Source: Alphaproteobacteria bacterium (GTDB taxonomy: Bacteria; Pseudomonadota; Alphaproteobacteria; Caulobacterales; Caulobacteraceae). Taken from it: a stretch of 6,964 nt of DNA. Positions 1 to 6,099 of this stretch are shown in pieces. The translations under genes were made by a program, and so were the position numbers. Where the stretch lies: positions 1 to 6,964 of the forward strand of contig JAHINZ010000357.1 of assembly GCA_018895795.1 (NCBI GenBank). Reading direction: 5' to 3'. Within the stretch, counting starts at the first letter, position 1. The number at the start of each line of letters is the position of its first letter. The notes under the pieces were generated by a model. The model was not told the DNA's origin and searched no databases. It saw only the letters and a list, made by a program, of their open reading frames with translations.

Positions 1-1281
1 GCCAAGATCCTGAAGCTGCGCGTCGAGCGCGCCAAGCTGCTGGGCTACAAGACCCACGCCCATTGGCGGCTGGAAAACGCCATGGCCAAGACGCCCGAGA
101 ACGCCATGGGCCTGATGGAGGCGGTGTGGACCCCGGCCATCGCCCAGGTGGCCATCGACGTGGCGGCCATGCAGGCCATCGTCGACGCCGACGCCAAGGC
201 CGGGGGAGCGAGCTTCAAGATCCAGCCCTGGGACTATCGCTACTATGCCGAGAAGGTCCGCAAGGCCAAGTACGACCTCGATATGAACGAGGTGAAGCCG
301 TACATGCAGCTGGACAAGCTGCGCGAGGGCATGTTCTGGGCCGCCGGCCAGCTGTACGGCTTCCAGTTCACCAAGGTCGAAGGCCTGCCGGTCTATCAGG
401 AAGACATGAGCGTCTATGAAGTGACGCGCGGCGGCAAGCATGTCGGCCTGTGGTACTTCGACCCCTATGCCCGTCCGGGCAAGCGCTCGGGCGCCTGGAT
501 GAACGCCTATCGCACCCAGGAGCGGTTCCGCGGCGAGATCACCACGATCGTCTCCAACAACTCCAACTTCATCAAGGGCAAGCCCGGCGAGCCGGTGCTG
601 ATCTCGTGGGACGACGCCACCACCCTGTTCCACGAGTTCGGCCACGCCATCCATGGCCTGAACGCCAACGCCACCTATCCGCTGGTGTCGGGCACCAATG
701 TCGCGCGCGACTATGTCGAGTTCCCCAGCCAGCTGAACGAGCACTGGCTGCCGACCAAGGAAGTGCTCAACCGGTTCTGCGTGCACTATCAAACCGGCAA
801 GCCGATCCCCCAGGCCCTGGTCGACAAGATCAAGGCGGCCGACAAGTTCAACCAGGGCTTCGACACCACCGAATATCTGGCCAGCGCCCTGATCGACATG
901 AAGCTGCACCTGGCCGGCGACGTCGATATCGACCCCGACGCCTTCGAGCGCGAGGAACTGGCCAAGCTGAACATGCCCAAGGAGATCGTCATGCGGCACC
1001 GCACGCCGCAGTTTGGTCACGTGTTCTCCAGCGACGGCTATTCGGCCGGCTATTACAGCTATCTATGGGCCGACACCCTGACCGCCGATGTGGCCGAGGC
1101 CTTCCAGGAGGCGCCGGGCGGCTTCTATGACAAGCCCACCGCCAAGCGGCTGTACGAGACCATCATGTCCAAGGGCAATTCGGTGGATCCGGTCGATCAG
1201 TTCAAGGCCTTCCGGGGTCGCAACGTCAAGATCGGCGCCCTGATGCGCGACCGCGGCTTCCCGGTTCCGGCGGGGGCTTGA
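1..1281 (+). CDS. dcp: M3-family zinc metallopeptidase, Dcp-type peptidyl-dipeptidase (5' end missing)
   Basis: A cytoplasmic or periplasmic zinc oligopeptidase that removes dipeptides from the C-terminus of short peptides. The reading frame is open from base 1, so this is the C-terminal 426 residues of a protein that is usually about 700 long; the true start lies outside the window. Seen directly: the HExxH zinc motif as HEFGH at visible residues 211-215 (bases 631-645), and the third zinc ligand Glu240 in VEFPSQ, exactly 25 residues after the second His, as in thimet oligopeptidase and Dcp. The C-terminal substrate-binding block GYSAGYYSYLW (visible residues 346-356) supplies the conserved tyrosines 347, 351 and 354. 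The stretch SGTNVARDYVEFPSQLNEHW is closer to Dcp than to oligopeptidase A (PrlC), but that alternative is not excluded. The stop is TGA at 1279-1281. All visible catalytic residues are intact, so the enzyme is expected to be active. Confidence 0.92.
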   Translation, partial: AKILKLRVERAKLLGYKTHAHWRLENAMAKTPENAMGLMEAVWTPAIAQVAIDVAAMQAIVDADAKAGGASFKIQPWDYRYYAEKVRKAKYDLDMNEVKPYMQLDKLREGMFWAAGQLYGFQFTKVEGLPVYQEDMSVYEVTRGGKHVGLWYFDPYARPGKRSGAWMNAYRTQERFRGEITTIVSNNSNFIKGKPGEPVLISWDDATTLFHEFGHAIHGLNANATYPLVSGTNVARDYVEFPSQLNEHWLPTKEVLNRFCVHYQTGKPIPQALVDKIKAADKFNQGFDTTEYLASALIDMKLHLAGDVDIDPDAFEREELAKLNMPKEIVMRHRTPQFGHVFSSDGYSAGYYSYLWADTLTADVAEAFQEAPGGFYDKPTAKRLYETIMSKGNSVDPVDQFKAFRGRNVKIGALMRDRGFPVPAGA

Positions 1282-1291
1282 GGGACCTGAG

Positions 1292-1347
1292 CCCTCTCCC
1301 CTTGTGGGAGAGGGTGGCCCCGGCCAAGCCGGGGTCGGGTGAGGGGT
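1292..1347 (+). repeat. Intergenic hairpin repeat, copy 1 of an inverted pair
   Basis: A 56-base element made of three parts: a 25-base block holding a perfect 9-bp hairpin (CCCTCTCCC at 1292-1300 with GGGAGAGGG at 1306-1314), a variable 19-base part with a second hairpin (CCCCGGC at 1318-1324, GCCGGGG at 1328-1334), and a 12-base tail CGGGTGAGGGGT (1336-1347). It matches copy 2 (1368-1419) in the opposite orientation. It begins 10 bases after the peptidase stop, so it may also stabilise or end that transcript. It has no T-run, so it is not a classical intrinsic terminator. From memory, similar elements are common between genes in Caulobacter and other alphaproteobacteria; I could not check copy number. 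Confidence 0.8.
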
Positions 1348-1367
1348 TTCTCGGCCCGTCCGGCGCG

Positions 1368-1419
1368 ACCCCTCATCCGTCATCCTTCGGATGACACCTT
1401 CTCCCGCAAGGGGAGAAGG
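1368..1419 (-). repeat. Intergenic hairpin repeat, copy 2 of an inverted pair
   Basis: A 52-base reverse-orientation copy of the element at 1292-1347. Read on the minus strand, 22 of 25 bases of the first block and 11 of 12 bases of the tail match copy 1. The central part is shorter and has a different sequence but still forms a hairpin (GTCATCC at 1379-1385, GGATGAC at 1389-1395). The outer hairpin is CCTTCTCCC (1397-1405) with GGGAGAAGG (1411-1419). The paired tails GAGGGGT (1341-1347) and ACCCCTC (1368-1374) could also pair with each other across a 20-base spacer. Its edge lies 20 bases before the start codon of the next gene, so it lies in, or just upstream of, that gene's leader. Confidence 0.8.
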
Positions 1420-1439
1420 AACCTTGAAGGCTAAGGAGC

Positions 1440-2408
1440 ATGGCCGCTTTGAAGACCCGTTTGCCGGCTCTGGCTCTTGCCCTGACGCTCTCCGCCGCCC
1501 ACGCCCAGACCCTCGACCTCACCCCGCAAGAGCCGGGCAGCGCGGTGGTCGAGGAGCTGCTGGTGGTGGCCCGCGCGCCCGGGCCGGCGATCTGGCTGGT
1601 CGAGAAGAACGGCGCGAAACTCTATGTGGTCGGCTCGGCCAGTCCCCTGCCCCATCAGCTGGCCTGGAGGAGCCCGCGCCTGGAGCGCGCCCTGGATCAG
1701 GCCGACGTGCTGCTGATCCCGCCCAAGGCCTCGGTCGGCCCGGCCCAGATCGCCGGCTTCGTCCTGCGCGGCGGCGCCGGCCTGCGCCAGAGCCTCGGCG
1801 AGCGGCTGGAAGATGACCTGCCGCCGGACCTGAAAGCCCGCTTCGTCGCGTCGCGAACCCGGGCGGGCAAGGGCGCCAAGACCTATCAGAACTGGACGCC
1901 GGCCATCGCCGGCTTCCTGCTGCTGTCGGACTTTCGCCAGGCGGCGGGGCTGTCGGAAGCCAAGCCGGTCAGCACGCTGGAGCGGATGGCCAAGGCCCGG
2001 AAGCTGAAGATCAAGGCGGTGGGGCAATATCGGATGAGCGCGGTGGTCAAGGTCGCCGGCAAGCTGGACAAGGCCGCCCAGTTGGCCTGTCTGACCGACG
2101 CGCTCAATGAGCTGGACTATGAGGGCGGCCGTCCGACCACGATCGGCGCCGACTGGGCGCGCGGCGATCTGGCCGCCGTCCGCGCCCGCTATTCGACCAG
2201 CGCCGCCCAGCGCTGCCTGGCCCGCGCCCCCGGCGGCGCGGTCTTGCTGAGCCAGCAGATCACCCAGTCGGCCGAGGCCCTGTCGGACGCCTTGGCCAAG
2301 GGCGGGGTCGCCGTGGCGGTGGTCGATCTGGCCTATCTGCTGCCGGCCAACGGCGTGCTCGATCGGCTGAAGGCCACCGGCGCAACCATCACCTCGCCGC
2401 CGGATTAG
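1440..2408 (+). CDS. Exported TraB/GumN-family protein with degenerate active-site motifs
   Basis: 322 residues. Residues 1-22 are a signal peptide (basic start, Leu/Ala-rich core, cleavage after SAAHA), so the mature protein is probably periplasmic. The rest fits the TraB/GumN (TIKI/EreA-like) fold: AIWLVEKNGAKLYVVGSAS near residues 50-68, W-R-S-P at 76-79, the Y-x-x-W-T-P region at 149-154, and a C-terminal GVLDRLKATGATI. The family hallmark is two histidine motifs, GTxH near the start and GxxHL near the end. Here the first reads GSAS (65-68) and the second DLAYL (296-300), so both histidines are missing, and the acidic residue usually following the first motif is also not evident in VLLIPPK. 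Two cysteines (217, 259) could form a disulfide. The start is ATG 1440, chosen because it gives a complete signal peptide; GAAGG at 1426-1430 is the best-spaced ribosome site, and AAGGAG at 1433-1438 lies too close. Its biological role is unknown; members are often called GumN because of a xanthan-cluster gene. Confidence 0.82.
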   Translation: MAALKTRLPALALALTLSAAHAQTLDLTPQEPGSAVVEELLVVARAPGPAIWLVEKNGAKLYVVGSASPLPHQLAWRSPRLERALDQADVLLIPPKASVGPAQIAGFVLRGGAGLRQSLGERLEDDLPPDLKARFVASRTRAGKGAKTYQNWTPAIAGFLLLSDFRQAAGLSEAKPVSTLERMAKARKLKIKAVGQYRMSAVVKVAGKLDKAAQLACLTDALNELDYEGGRPTTIGADWARGDLAAVRARYSTSAAQRCLARAPGGAVLLSQQITQSAEALSDALAKGGVAVAVVDLAYLLPANGVLDRLKATGATITSPPD

Positions 2409-2417
2409 GGCGGGACC

Positions 2418-2465
2418 TCATTGCGTCCTTCGAGGCCCTCCGTCGGAGGGCGCCTCAGGATGAGG
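2418..2465 (+). repeat. Intergenic repeat of a second family, copy A of an inverted pair
   Basis: A 48-base element starting 10 bases after the TraB/GumN stop. It has an 18-base left block (TGCGTCCTTCGAGG core), a variable 15-base centre and a 15-base right block CGCCTCAGGATGAGG. The centre with its flanking bases forms a perfect 7-bp hairpin (GCCCTCC at 2435-2441, GGAGGGC at 2445-2451, loop of three). It is matched in inverted orientation by copy B at 2484-2531. Sitting between convergent genes, the whole 2418-2531 unit can fold as one long cruciform or RNA stem and probably serves as a shared 3' end, although there is no T-run. Confidence 0.8.
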
Positions 2466-2483
2466 CGTTTAAACAGCCGAGGT

Positions 2484-2531
2484 CCTCATCCTGAGGCGCG
2501 AGCCGCAGGCGAGCCTCGAAGGACGCAGTGA
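2484..2531 (-). repeat. Intergenic repeat of a second family, copy B of an inverted pair
   Basis: A 48-base inverted copy of 2418-2465. Read on the minus strand the left block matches in 17 of 18 bases and the right block in all 15, while the 15-base centre differs at seven positions. The centre still folds into an imperfect hairpin with two mismatched positions. The copy ends at 2531, directly against the stop codon of the minus-strand aminotransferase gene (2532-2534). The 18-base spacer between the copies (2466-2483) contains the 8-base palindrome GTTTAAAC (2467-2474), the only AT-rich patch here. Confidence 0.8.
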
Positions 2532-3755
2532 CTAACCCATCCGCGCGATCAGCCGCGCCAGCCGCGCCACGCCGTCCTCGATCTGGGCGTCGGTGGGCAG
2601 GGAATAGCTCAGTCGCAGGGCGTTGGCGGCTGGGACCTCGGCGAAGAACGGCTCGCCCGGCACGAAGGCGACGCGCTCCTCGGCCAGGGCCCGCTCCAGC
2701 ACCACCTTGCCGTCCAGGCCTTCGGGCAGCCAGACCCAGACGAACATGCCGCCCCGCGGCCGCGACCAGGTGACGCCCGCCGGCATGTGGCGCTCAAGGG
2801 CGTCCAGGATCACGCGGGCGTTGGAGCCATAGGCGGCGCGTAGCCTGCCCAGATGCTGCTCATAGCCTTCGGACACCGCGCGGTGGGCGACCATCTGGTT
2901 GACGGTCGAGACATGCAGGTCCGCGCCCTGCTTGAGCAGAACAAGCTTCTCGATCACCGCGCGCGGCCCGCACACCCAGCCGATGCGCAGGGCCGGGGAC
3001 AGGGTCTTCGAAAGGGTGCCGCAGAACAGGGTGCGGGCCGCCTCGATCGCGCCCGAGCGGGCGATGTCCAGCGACAGCAGGGTCGGCAGGGCCTCGCCCG
3101 AGAACCGCAGCTCGCGATAGGCGGCGTCCTCGATCAGGGTCATGTCCAGGTCGCCGGCCAGGTCCAGCAGGGCCTCGCGCTCGGCCAGGGTCAGACTCTG
3201 GCCGGTGGGGTTGGCGAAGTCGGGGACGAAATAGCCCAGGGCGCCGGTGGCCCGTTCCCGCGCTGTCGCGTCCAGGCCGTCGCCGGCCAGGGCGGTGTCG
3301 GGCAGGTCCAGATAGGTCGGCTCATAGCCGTTGAAGGCCTGCAGCGCGCCCAGATAGGTGGGCCGCGCCACCATCACCGTGTCGCCCCGGCTGAGGAACA
3401 GCTTGCCCAGCAGGTCCAGGGCCTGCTGCGAGCCGGCGGTCAGCATGATGTTCTCGGGTCCGCACGGCATGCCGTCGCGGGTCATCCGCTCGCCGATCCA
3501 CTGGCGCAGCGGCAGATAGCCCTCGCTGACCGAATATTGCAGCGCCTGGGCGGCCAGCTTGGGGTCGGTCAGGATCGCGTCATAGGCGGCCTGGATCCGC
3601 TCGGTCGGAAACAGTTCCGGATGGGGGATGCCGCCGGCGAACGACAGGATGTCGGGCTGGTCGAGCAGTTTGAGAAGTTCGCGGATCTCGCTGGCGCGGA
3701 CGCGGGTCATCCGCTCGCTGAAACGCGCGGCCCAGTCGGGTGTGGTGGTCGTCAT
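2532..3755 (-). CDS. PLP-dependent aminotransferase, class I/II, LysN/2-aminoadipate-aminotransferase-like
   Basis: 407 residues, a normal length for the family. It transfers an amino group between an amino acid and a 2-oxo acid using pyridoxal phosphate, in the cytoplasm. Visible landmarks: AGGIPHPELFP (40-50) near the N-terminus; Y74 in QYSVSEGY; GSQQALDLL (108-116) for cofactor phosphate contacts; N182 in ANPTG; D210 and Y213 in EDAAYRE, contacting the PLP ring; the Schiff-base Lys250 in CGTLSKTLSPALRIGW; R381 in LRLSYS, which binds the substrate carboxylate. The pattern fits the LysN, AadAT and MocR-aminotransferase branch rather than classical AspC. There is no DNA-binding domain, so it is not a MocR regulator. 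Substrate (2-aminoadipate, aromatic, branched-chain or other) cannot be decided. Start ATG 3755 was chosen over an in-frame GTG at 3806, because the extra 17 residues are an arginine-rich run atypical of the family. It is convergent with the TraB/GumN gene and divergent from the SRPBCC gene. Confidence 0.92.
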   Translation of the reverse strand: MTTTTPDWAARFSERMTRVRASEIRELLKLLDQPDILSFAGGIPHPELFPTERIQAAYDAILTDPKLAAQALQYSVSEGYLPLRQWIGERMTRDGMPCGPENIMLTAGSQQALDLLGKLFLSRGDTVMVARPTYLGALQAFNGYEPTYLDLPDTALAGDGLDATARERATGALGYFVPDFANPTGQSLTLAEREALLDLAGDLDMTLIEDAAYRELRFSGEALPTLLSLDIARSGAIEAARTLFCGTLSKTLSPALRIGWVCGPRAVIEKLVLLKQGADLHVSTVNQMVAHRAVSEGYEQHLGRLRAAYGSNARVILDALERHMPAGVTWSRPRGGMFVWVWLPEGLDGKVVLERALAEERVAFVPGEPFFAEVPAANALRLSYSLPTDAQIEDGVARLARLIARMG

Positions 3756-3781
3756 GGTGGGGGATTTCCGTAAGGTGCGCC

Positions 3782-3796
3782 GACGGCCTCGCCGTC
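3782..3796 (-). other. Small hairpin in the leader of the aminotransferase gene
   Basis: GACGGC (3782-3787) and GCCGTC (3791-3796) form a perfect 6-bp stem with a three-base loop, 26 bases upstream of the chosen start codon. It would lie in the 5' untranslated RNA if transcription starts near 3832. No T-run or alternative pairing partner was found, so attenuation is not supported. Confidence 0.4.
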
Positions 3797-3818
3797 CTTG
3801 AGCCACGCGCGCGCGGCC

Positions 3819-3844
3819 CGCCTGATCAGTTCAGGCGCGTTATA
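3819..3844 (-). promoter_or_regulatory. Possible -10 element with adjoining inverted repeat for the aminotransferase gene
   Basis: On the minus strand TATAAC (3844 to 3839) matches the TANAWC core of the Caulobacter housekeeping -10 element. No convincing -35 hexamer is seen 13-17 bases upstream. Directly downstream lies an inverted repeat, CGCCTGA (3819-3825) and TCAGGCG (3831-3837) with a five-base spacer. Transcription would start inside it, the position expected for a repressor operator, although it could equally act as an RNA hairpin. This is inference from spacing alone. Confidence 0.3.
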
Positions 3845-3925
3845 CGGAGCGGATAAGGTCCTGCGCGCGACGGAGTCCGAAACCCCGGCGACCGCCTTGG
3901 GTCGTGTTCATGGGCCAAGACTAGC

Positions 3926-3937
3926 GCGATCGATCGC
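3926..3937. repeat. 12-base perfect palindrome in the divergent intergenic region
   Basis: GCGATCGATCGC is its own reverse complement. It lies 20 bases upstream of the candidate -35 hexamer of the SRPBCC gene and about 80 bases upstream of the candidate -10 of the aminotransferase gene. A binding site for a dimeric regulator is possible, but short palindromes of this composition are common in high-GC DNA. Confidence 0.35.
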
Positions 3938-3957
3938 CGAAGGAAACCATCCGGCGC

Positions 3958-3984
3958 TTGACTGTCTTGGCGGCCGGCGGGAAC
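3958..3984 (+). promoter_or_regulatory. Candidate housekeeping promoter for the SRPBCC gene
   Basis: TTGACTG (3958-3964) is followed after 12 bases by GCGGGAAC (3977-3984). The Caulobacter sigma-73 consensus is TTGACGS, 10-14 bases, then GCTANAWC. The -35 is a close match and the spacing fits; the -10 has the GC and NAWC parts but lacks TA. Transcription would start near 3990, giving a leader of roughly 24 bases. Confidence 0.35.
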
Positions 3985-4000
3985 CCTGGGGGACGCCACC

Positions 4001-4007
4001 AAGGAAG
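4001..4007 (+). promoter_or_regulatory. Ribosome binding site deciding the SRPBCC start
   Basis: AAGGAAG lies 6 bases before ATG 4014. It decides the start: the frame is open further upstream to 3798, but only ATG 4014 has this site and is followed at once by a signal peptide. Confidence 0.7.
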
Positions 4008-4013
4008 CCGCCC

Positions 4014-4544
4014 ATGAAGCTCTGGATTTCCGCCGTCGTCCTGGCCCTGGCGGTCGCCGGGAGCGCCAGCGCCGAGGTCGTCGACGCCACGCCCGGCGGT
4101 TTCGAGGTCCGACACGACGTCCAGATCGCCGCCCCGGCCGCCAGGGTCTGGGCCGCCATGGTCCAGCCGGCCACCTGGTGGGACCCGGCCCATACCTGGT
4201 CGGGTTCGGCCGCCAATCTGTCGCTGGCGGCGGCCTCGGGCGGCTGCTTCTGCGAGCGGTTGCCGGGCGGCGGCTCGGCGCTGCACATGAACACGGTGTT
4301 CGCCGCGCCCGGGCGCAAACTGGTGCTGTCGGGGGCCTTGGGTCCGCTGCTGGGCAGCGGCGCCAGCGGCCAGATGGTCTTTGGGTTGGCCGAGGCGGAC
4401 GGCGAGACCACCCTGACGCTCACCTATGATGTCGGCGGCTATCTGCGCGGCGGCCTGGACAAGATCGCCGCCCCGGTCGACGGCGTGCTGGGCCAGCAGG
4501 TCCTGCGGCTGAAGAGGCAGGTCGAGACCGGCCAGCCGCAATAG
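4014..4544 (+). CDS. Exported SRPBCC (START-like) domain protein
   Basis: 176 residues. Residues 1-20 form a signal peptide (Lys2, hydrophobic VVLALAVAG core, cleavage after SASA), placing the mature protein in the periplasm. The remainder fits the SRPBCC/polyketide-cyclase fold: an opening strand FEVRHDVQIAAPAARVWAAM with the typical 'APxxxVW' helix start (38-50), W55-W56, a central GGCFCE (76-81) followed by HMNTVFAAPGRKLVLSGALGP (91-111), and a closing amphipathic helix from about 147 to 170. The fold makes a deep hydrophobic ligand cavity; no ligand can be named. Cys78 and Cys80 are the only cysteines and are one residue apart, so a metal or redox role, or simple conservation, are all open. 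The gene is a single unit, with its own ribosome site at 4001-4007 and a strong terminator from 4599. It runs convergent with creS. Confidence 0.85.
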   Translation: MKLWISAVVLALAVAGSASAEVVDATPGGFEVRHDVQIAAPAARVWAAMVQPATWWDPAHTWSGSAANLSLAAASGGCFCERLPGGGSALHMNTVFAAPGRKLVLSGALGPLLGSGASGQMVFGLAEADGETTLTLTYDVGGYLRGGLDKIAAPVDGVLGQQVLRLKRQVETGQPQ

Positions 4545-4598
4545 GCTCAGGCGTCGTCCGCGGAGGTCTGGACCCCACGAGCGGGGCTGGGCGCAACA

Positions 4599-4629
4599 AA
4601 AAAGGGCGGCCACGTGGGCCGCCCTTTTT
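4599..4629. terminator. Strong bidirectional intrinsic terminator between the SRPBCC gene and creS
   Basis: GGGCGGCC (4604-4611) pairs with GGCCGCCC (4617-4624) around a five-base loop. The stem is flanked by AAAAA on the left and TTTTT on the right, so either strand yields a GC stem followed by a U-run. It lies 54 bases after the SRPBCC stop and 34 bases after the creS stop and should end both convergent transcripts. Confidence 0.92.
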
Positions 4630-4663
4630 CGGACTTTGGGTCGGGGGATCGGGCGTTGGCGGG

Positions 4664-6043
4664 TTAGCCGGCTTCGGCCAGATCGCCGTCGGTGGCGCCC
4701 AGCAGGGCCATTTGCAGACGCGACCGGTCGCGACGGGCCGCTTCCAGGGCGCCTTCGGACAGGGCCGCTTCGGAGGTCAGGCGCTCGATCTGCGCTTGCA
4801 GTTCGGCCAGCTTTTCCTCGTGTTGGCGACGCGAAACGTCCTGATTTTCCTGCAGGGCCTCGAAGCGGGTGCGCAGTTGGGTGGCGCGTTCCTCGGCCCG
4901 CTTGAGGGTCTTTTCGTGGGCCACGGCGGCCTTGGCCAGCTGGTCGGCGCGTTCGATGGCCGCCGCGCGGGCGGTGTCGACGCCGGCGTGACGCTGGCGC
5001 AGGGTCTCGCTTTCGTCTTCCAGTGAGCGGATGCGGTCCAGGGCGCGCTCCAGGGCGACGTTCAGGTCACCGGCGCGACGCTCGACGGCCTGTTGCTGGG
5101 CGCTGGACTCGGCCAGGCGCTGGGCGATCTGGCCGTTCATCTCTTCCAGCTTGTCGGCGCGACCCGAGGCGGTCTCCAGGCGGGTCTGCAGGGCCGAAAC
5201 CTCGGCGCGACCGGCTTCGACCTGATTTTCCAGGCCGCGGATGGTGCGGCCGGAATCGGCCTGGTGCACGGCCAGGGCGTTTTCGGCGGCCTGGACGCGC
5301 GCCCGTTCGGCGGCGAGTTGGGCTTCGAGATCGGTCTCGATCCGCGACAGTCGCGCGAGGTCCAGGCCGGCCTGGTCGATGCGCTTCTTCAGGGTCGCGA
5401 CTTCCTCGACCAGCAGGGCGTTGTCCTGGTTGGCGCGGGCCAGGGCGGCCTCGGCCTCGCCGCGACGGGTGTCGATGTCCTGGCTCTGGGTGCGCAGGGT
5501 GTCGACGTCCTGCACCAGATGTTCGATGCGGGCGGTGGCGTCGCGCAGCGAGGCGTCGAGATTGCCGACCTTCAGATCGGACTGCAGCAGGCCGTTGCGC
5601 AGGCGATCGATCTCCAGCGCGTTGTCCTCGAGCGCGGATTCCTGCGACTGGCGGCTGGCGTCGGATTCGCTGAGCGCCGTTTCGGCCGTGGCCAGCTTGG
5701 CGGTGAGCTCGCGCTCCTCGGTCTGGGCCAGGGCGACCTGGCGCAGGGCCTGTTCGTAATTGGCGCGCAGAGCGATCAGTTCGGCGTGCTCGGCGCGGCG
5801 CGCCTCGAATTCCTCGGCGACCGGCTGGCGGATCTCCGACAGCAGCGGTTCGATGGCGCGCAGGTGCTCGACCACGCGGCTGATGCTGTCGAGGCCGCCG
5901 TGAATGGTTTCGTAGCGGACGCCGATGGCCTGGGTGGATTCGATCAGGCGATCGGTGATCTCCGGCCGACCGGAATCCTCGACCAACATGGCGGGCTTGG
6001 GCGGCTGCTTGCCGTCACGGACGTTCTTCGACAGCAGTCTCAT
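4664..6043 (-). CDS. creS: Crescentin-like intermediate-filament protein CreS
   Basis: 459 residues. Crescentin is the bacterial intermediate-filament-like protein that forms a membrane-attached bundle along the inner curve of Caulobacter cells and produces vibrioid shape; the known protein is about 457 residues. Identification rests on the start MRLLSKN, which I recall as matching Caulobacter crescentin, on length, and on architecture. Residues 1-17 are basic (Arg2, Lys6, Arg9, Lys12, Lys16, one acidic residue), matching the known membrane-binding head. Residues 18-75 form a mixed linker. From about 76 to 445 runs a heptad-rich coiled coil with no proline at all (last Pro is 74) and a short acidic tail. 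There is no Cys and no Trp. ATG 6043 is preferred to the in-frame GTG 6052 because it starts at MRLLSKN and has GGTGG at a usable distance. The remaining alternative is a generic SMC-like coiled-coil protein, which I consider unlikely. Confidence 0.87.
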   Translation of the reverse strand: MRLLSKNVRDGKQPPKPAMLVEDSGRPEITDRLIESTQAIGVRYETIHGGLDSISRVVEHLRAIEPLLSEIRQPVAEEFEARRAEHAELIALRANYEQALRQVALAQTEERELTAKLATAETALSESDASRQSQESALEDNALEIDRLRNGLLQSDLKVGNLDASLRDATARIEHLVQDVDTLRTQSQDIDTRRGEAEAALARANQDNALLVEEVATLKKRIDQAGLDLARLSRIETDLEAQLAAERARVQAAENALAVHQADSGRTIRGLENQVEAGRAEVSALQTRLETASGRADKLEEMNGQIAQRLAESSAQQQAVERRAGDLNVALERALDRIRSLEDESETLRQRHAGVDTARAAAIERADQLAKAAVAHEKTLKRAEERATQLRTRFEALQENQDVSRRQHEEKLAELQAQIERLTSEAALSEGALEAARRDRSRLQMALLGATDGDLAEAG

Positions 6044-6062
6044 TTCGCCCACCCTGTGCGGT

Positions 6063-6099
6063 CGCCGGTCTCGCGGAGCCGGCGCGGTTGATCGACCGC
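6063..6099 (-). other. Two hairpins in the creS leader
   Basis: CGCCGG (6063-6068) pairs with CCGGCG (6079-6084), and inside it CTC (6070-6072) pairs with GAG (6076-6078), giving nine pairs with one bulged base. Next to it GCGGT (6084-6088) and ACCGC (6095-6099) can form a second, shorter stem; the two share base 6084. Both lie between the candidate transcription start and the start codon, the larger one beginning 19 bases before ATG 6043. They may affect translation or RNA stability; no known riboswitch class is recognised. Confidence 0.5.

Noticed and set aside
1292..1419. A CRISPR array or insertion-sequence ends in the repeat-rich gap
   Set aside because: There are only two copies, inverted rather than direct, no spacer series, no transposase gene and no target-site duplication around them.
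1063..2027. Minus-strand and out-of-frame open frames overlapping the peptidase end, the repeats and the TraB/GumN gene
   Set aside because: They run across repeat hairpins and through two well-supported genes in other frames; the translations are arginine- and proline-rich shadow sequence.
2853..3773. A 306-codon open frame on the plus strand, opposite the aminotransferase
   Set aside because: The opposite strand encodes a full aminotransferase with all cofactor residues. This frame gives a low-complexity Gly/Gln/Arg protein with no recognisable motif.
3756..3806. A 17-residue N-terminal extension of the aminotransferase from GTG 3806
   Set aside because: The added residues are an arginine-rich run unlike family N-termini, and the region carries a leader hairpin.
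3850..3925. A tRNA fragment or small RNA in the divergent intergenic region
   Set aside because: No cloverleaf arms, T-loop or terminator could be found; the GC-rich pieces do not pair consistently.
3798..4013. An N-terminal extension of 72 codons for the SRPBCC protein
   Set aside because: The extension crosses the promoter region and would bury the signal peptide. AAGGAAG plus ATG 4014 followed at once by a signal peptide is decisive.
5093..6091. A 332-codon open frame on the plus strand, opposite creS
   Set aside because: It is the mirror of a GC-rich coding sequence: its Gly/Leu/Gln/Val-rich translation comes from the creS codons, has no domain logic and no ribosome site. The creS frame has a coherent coiled coil, start and terminator.
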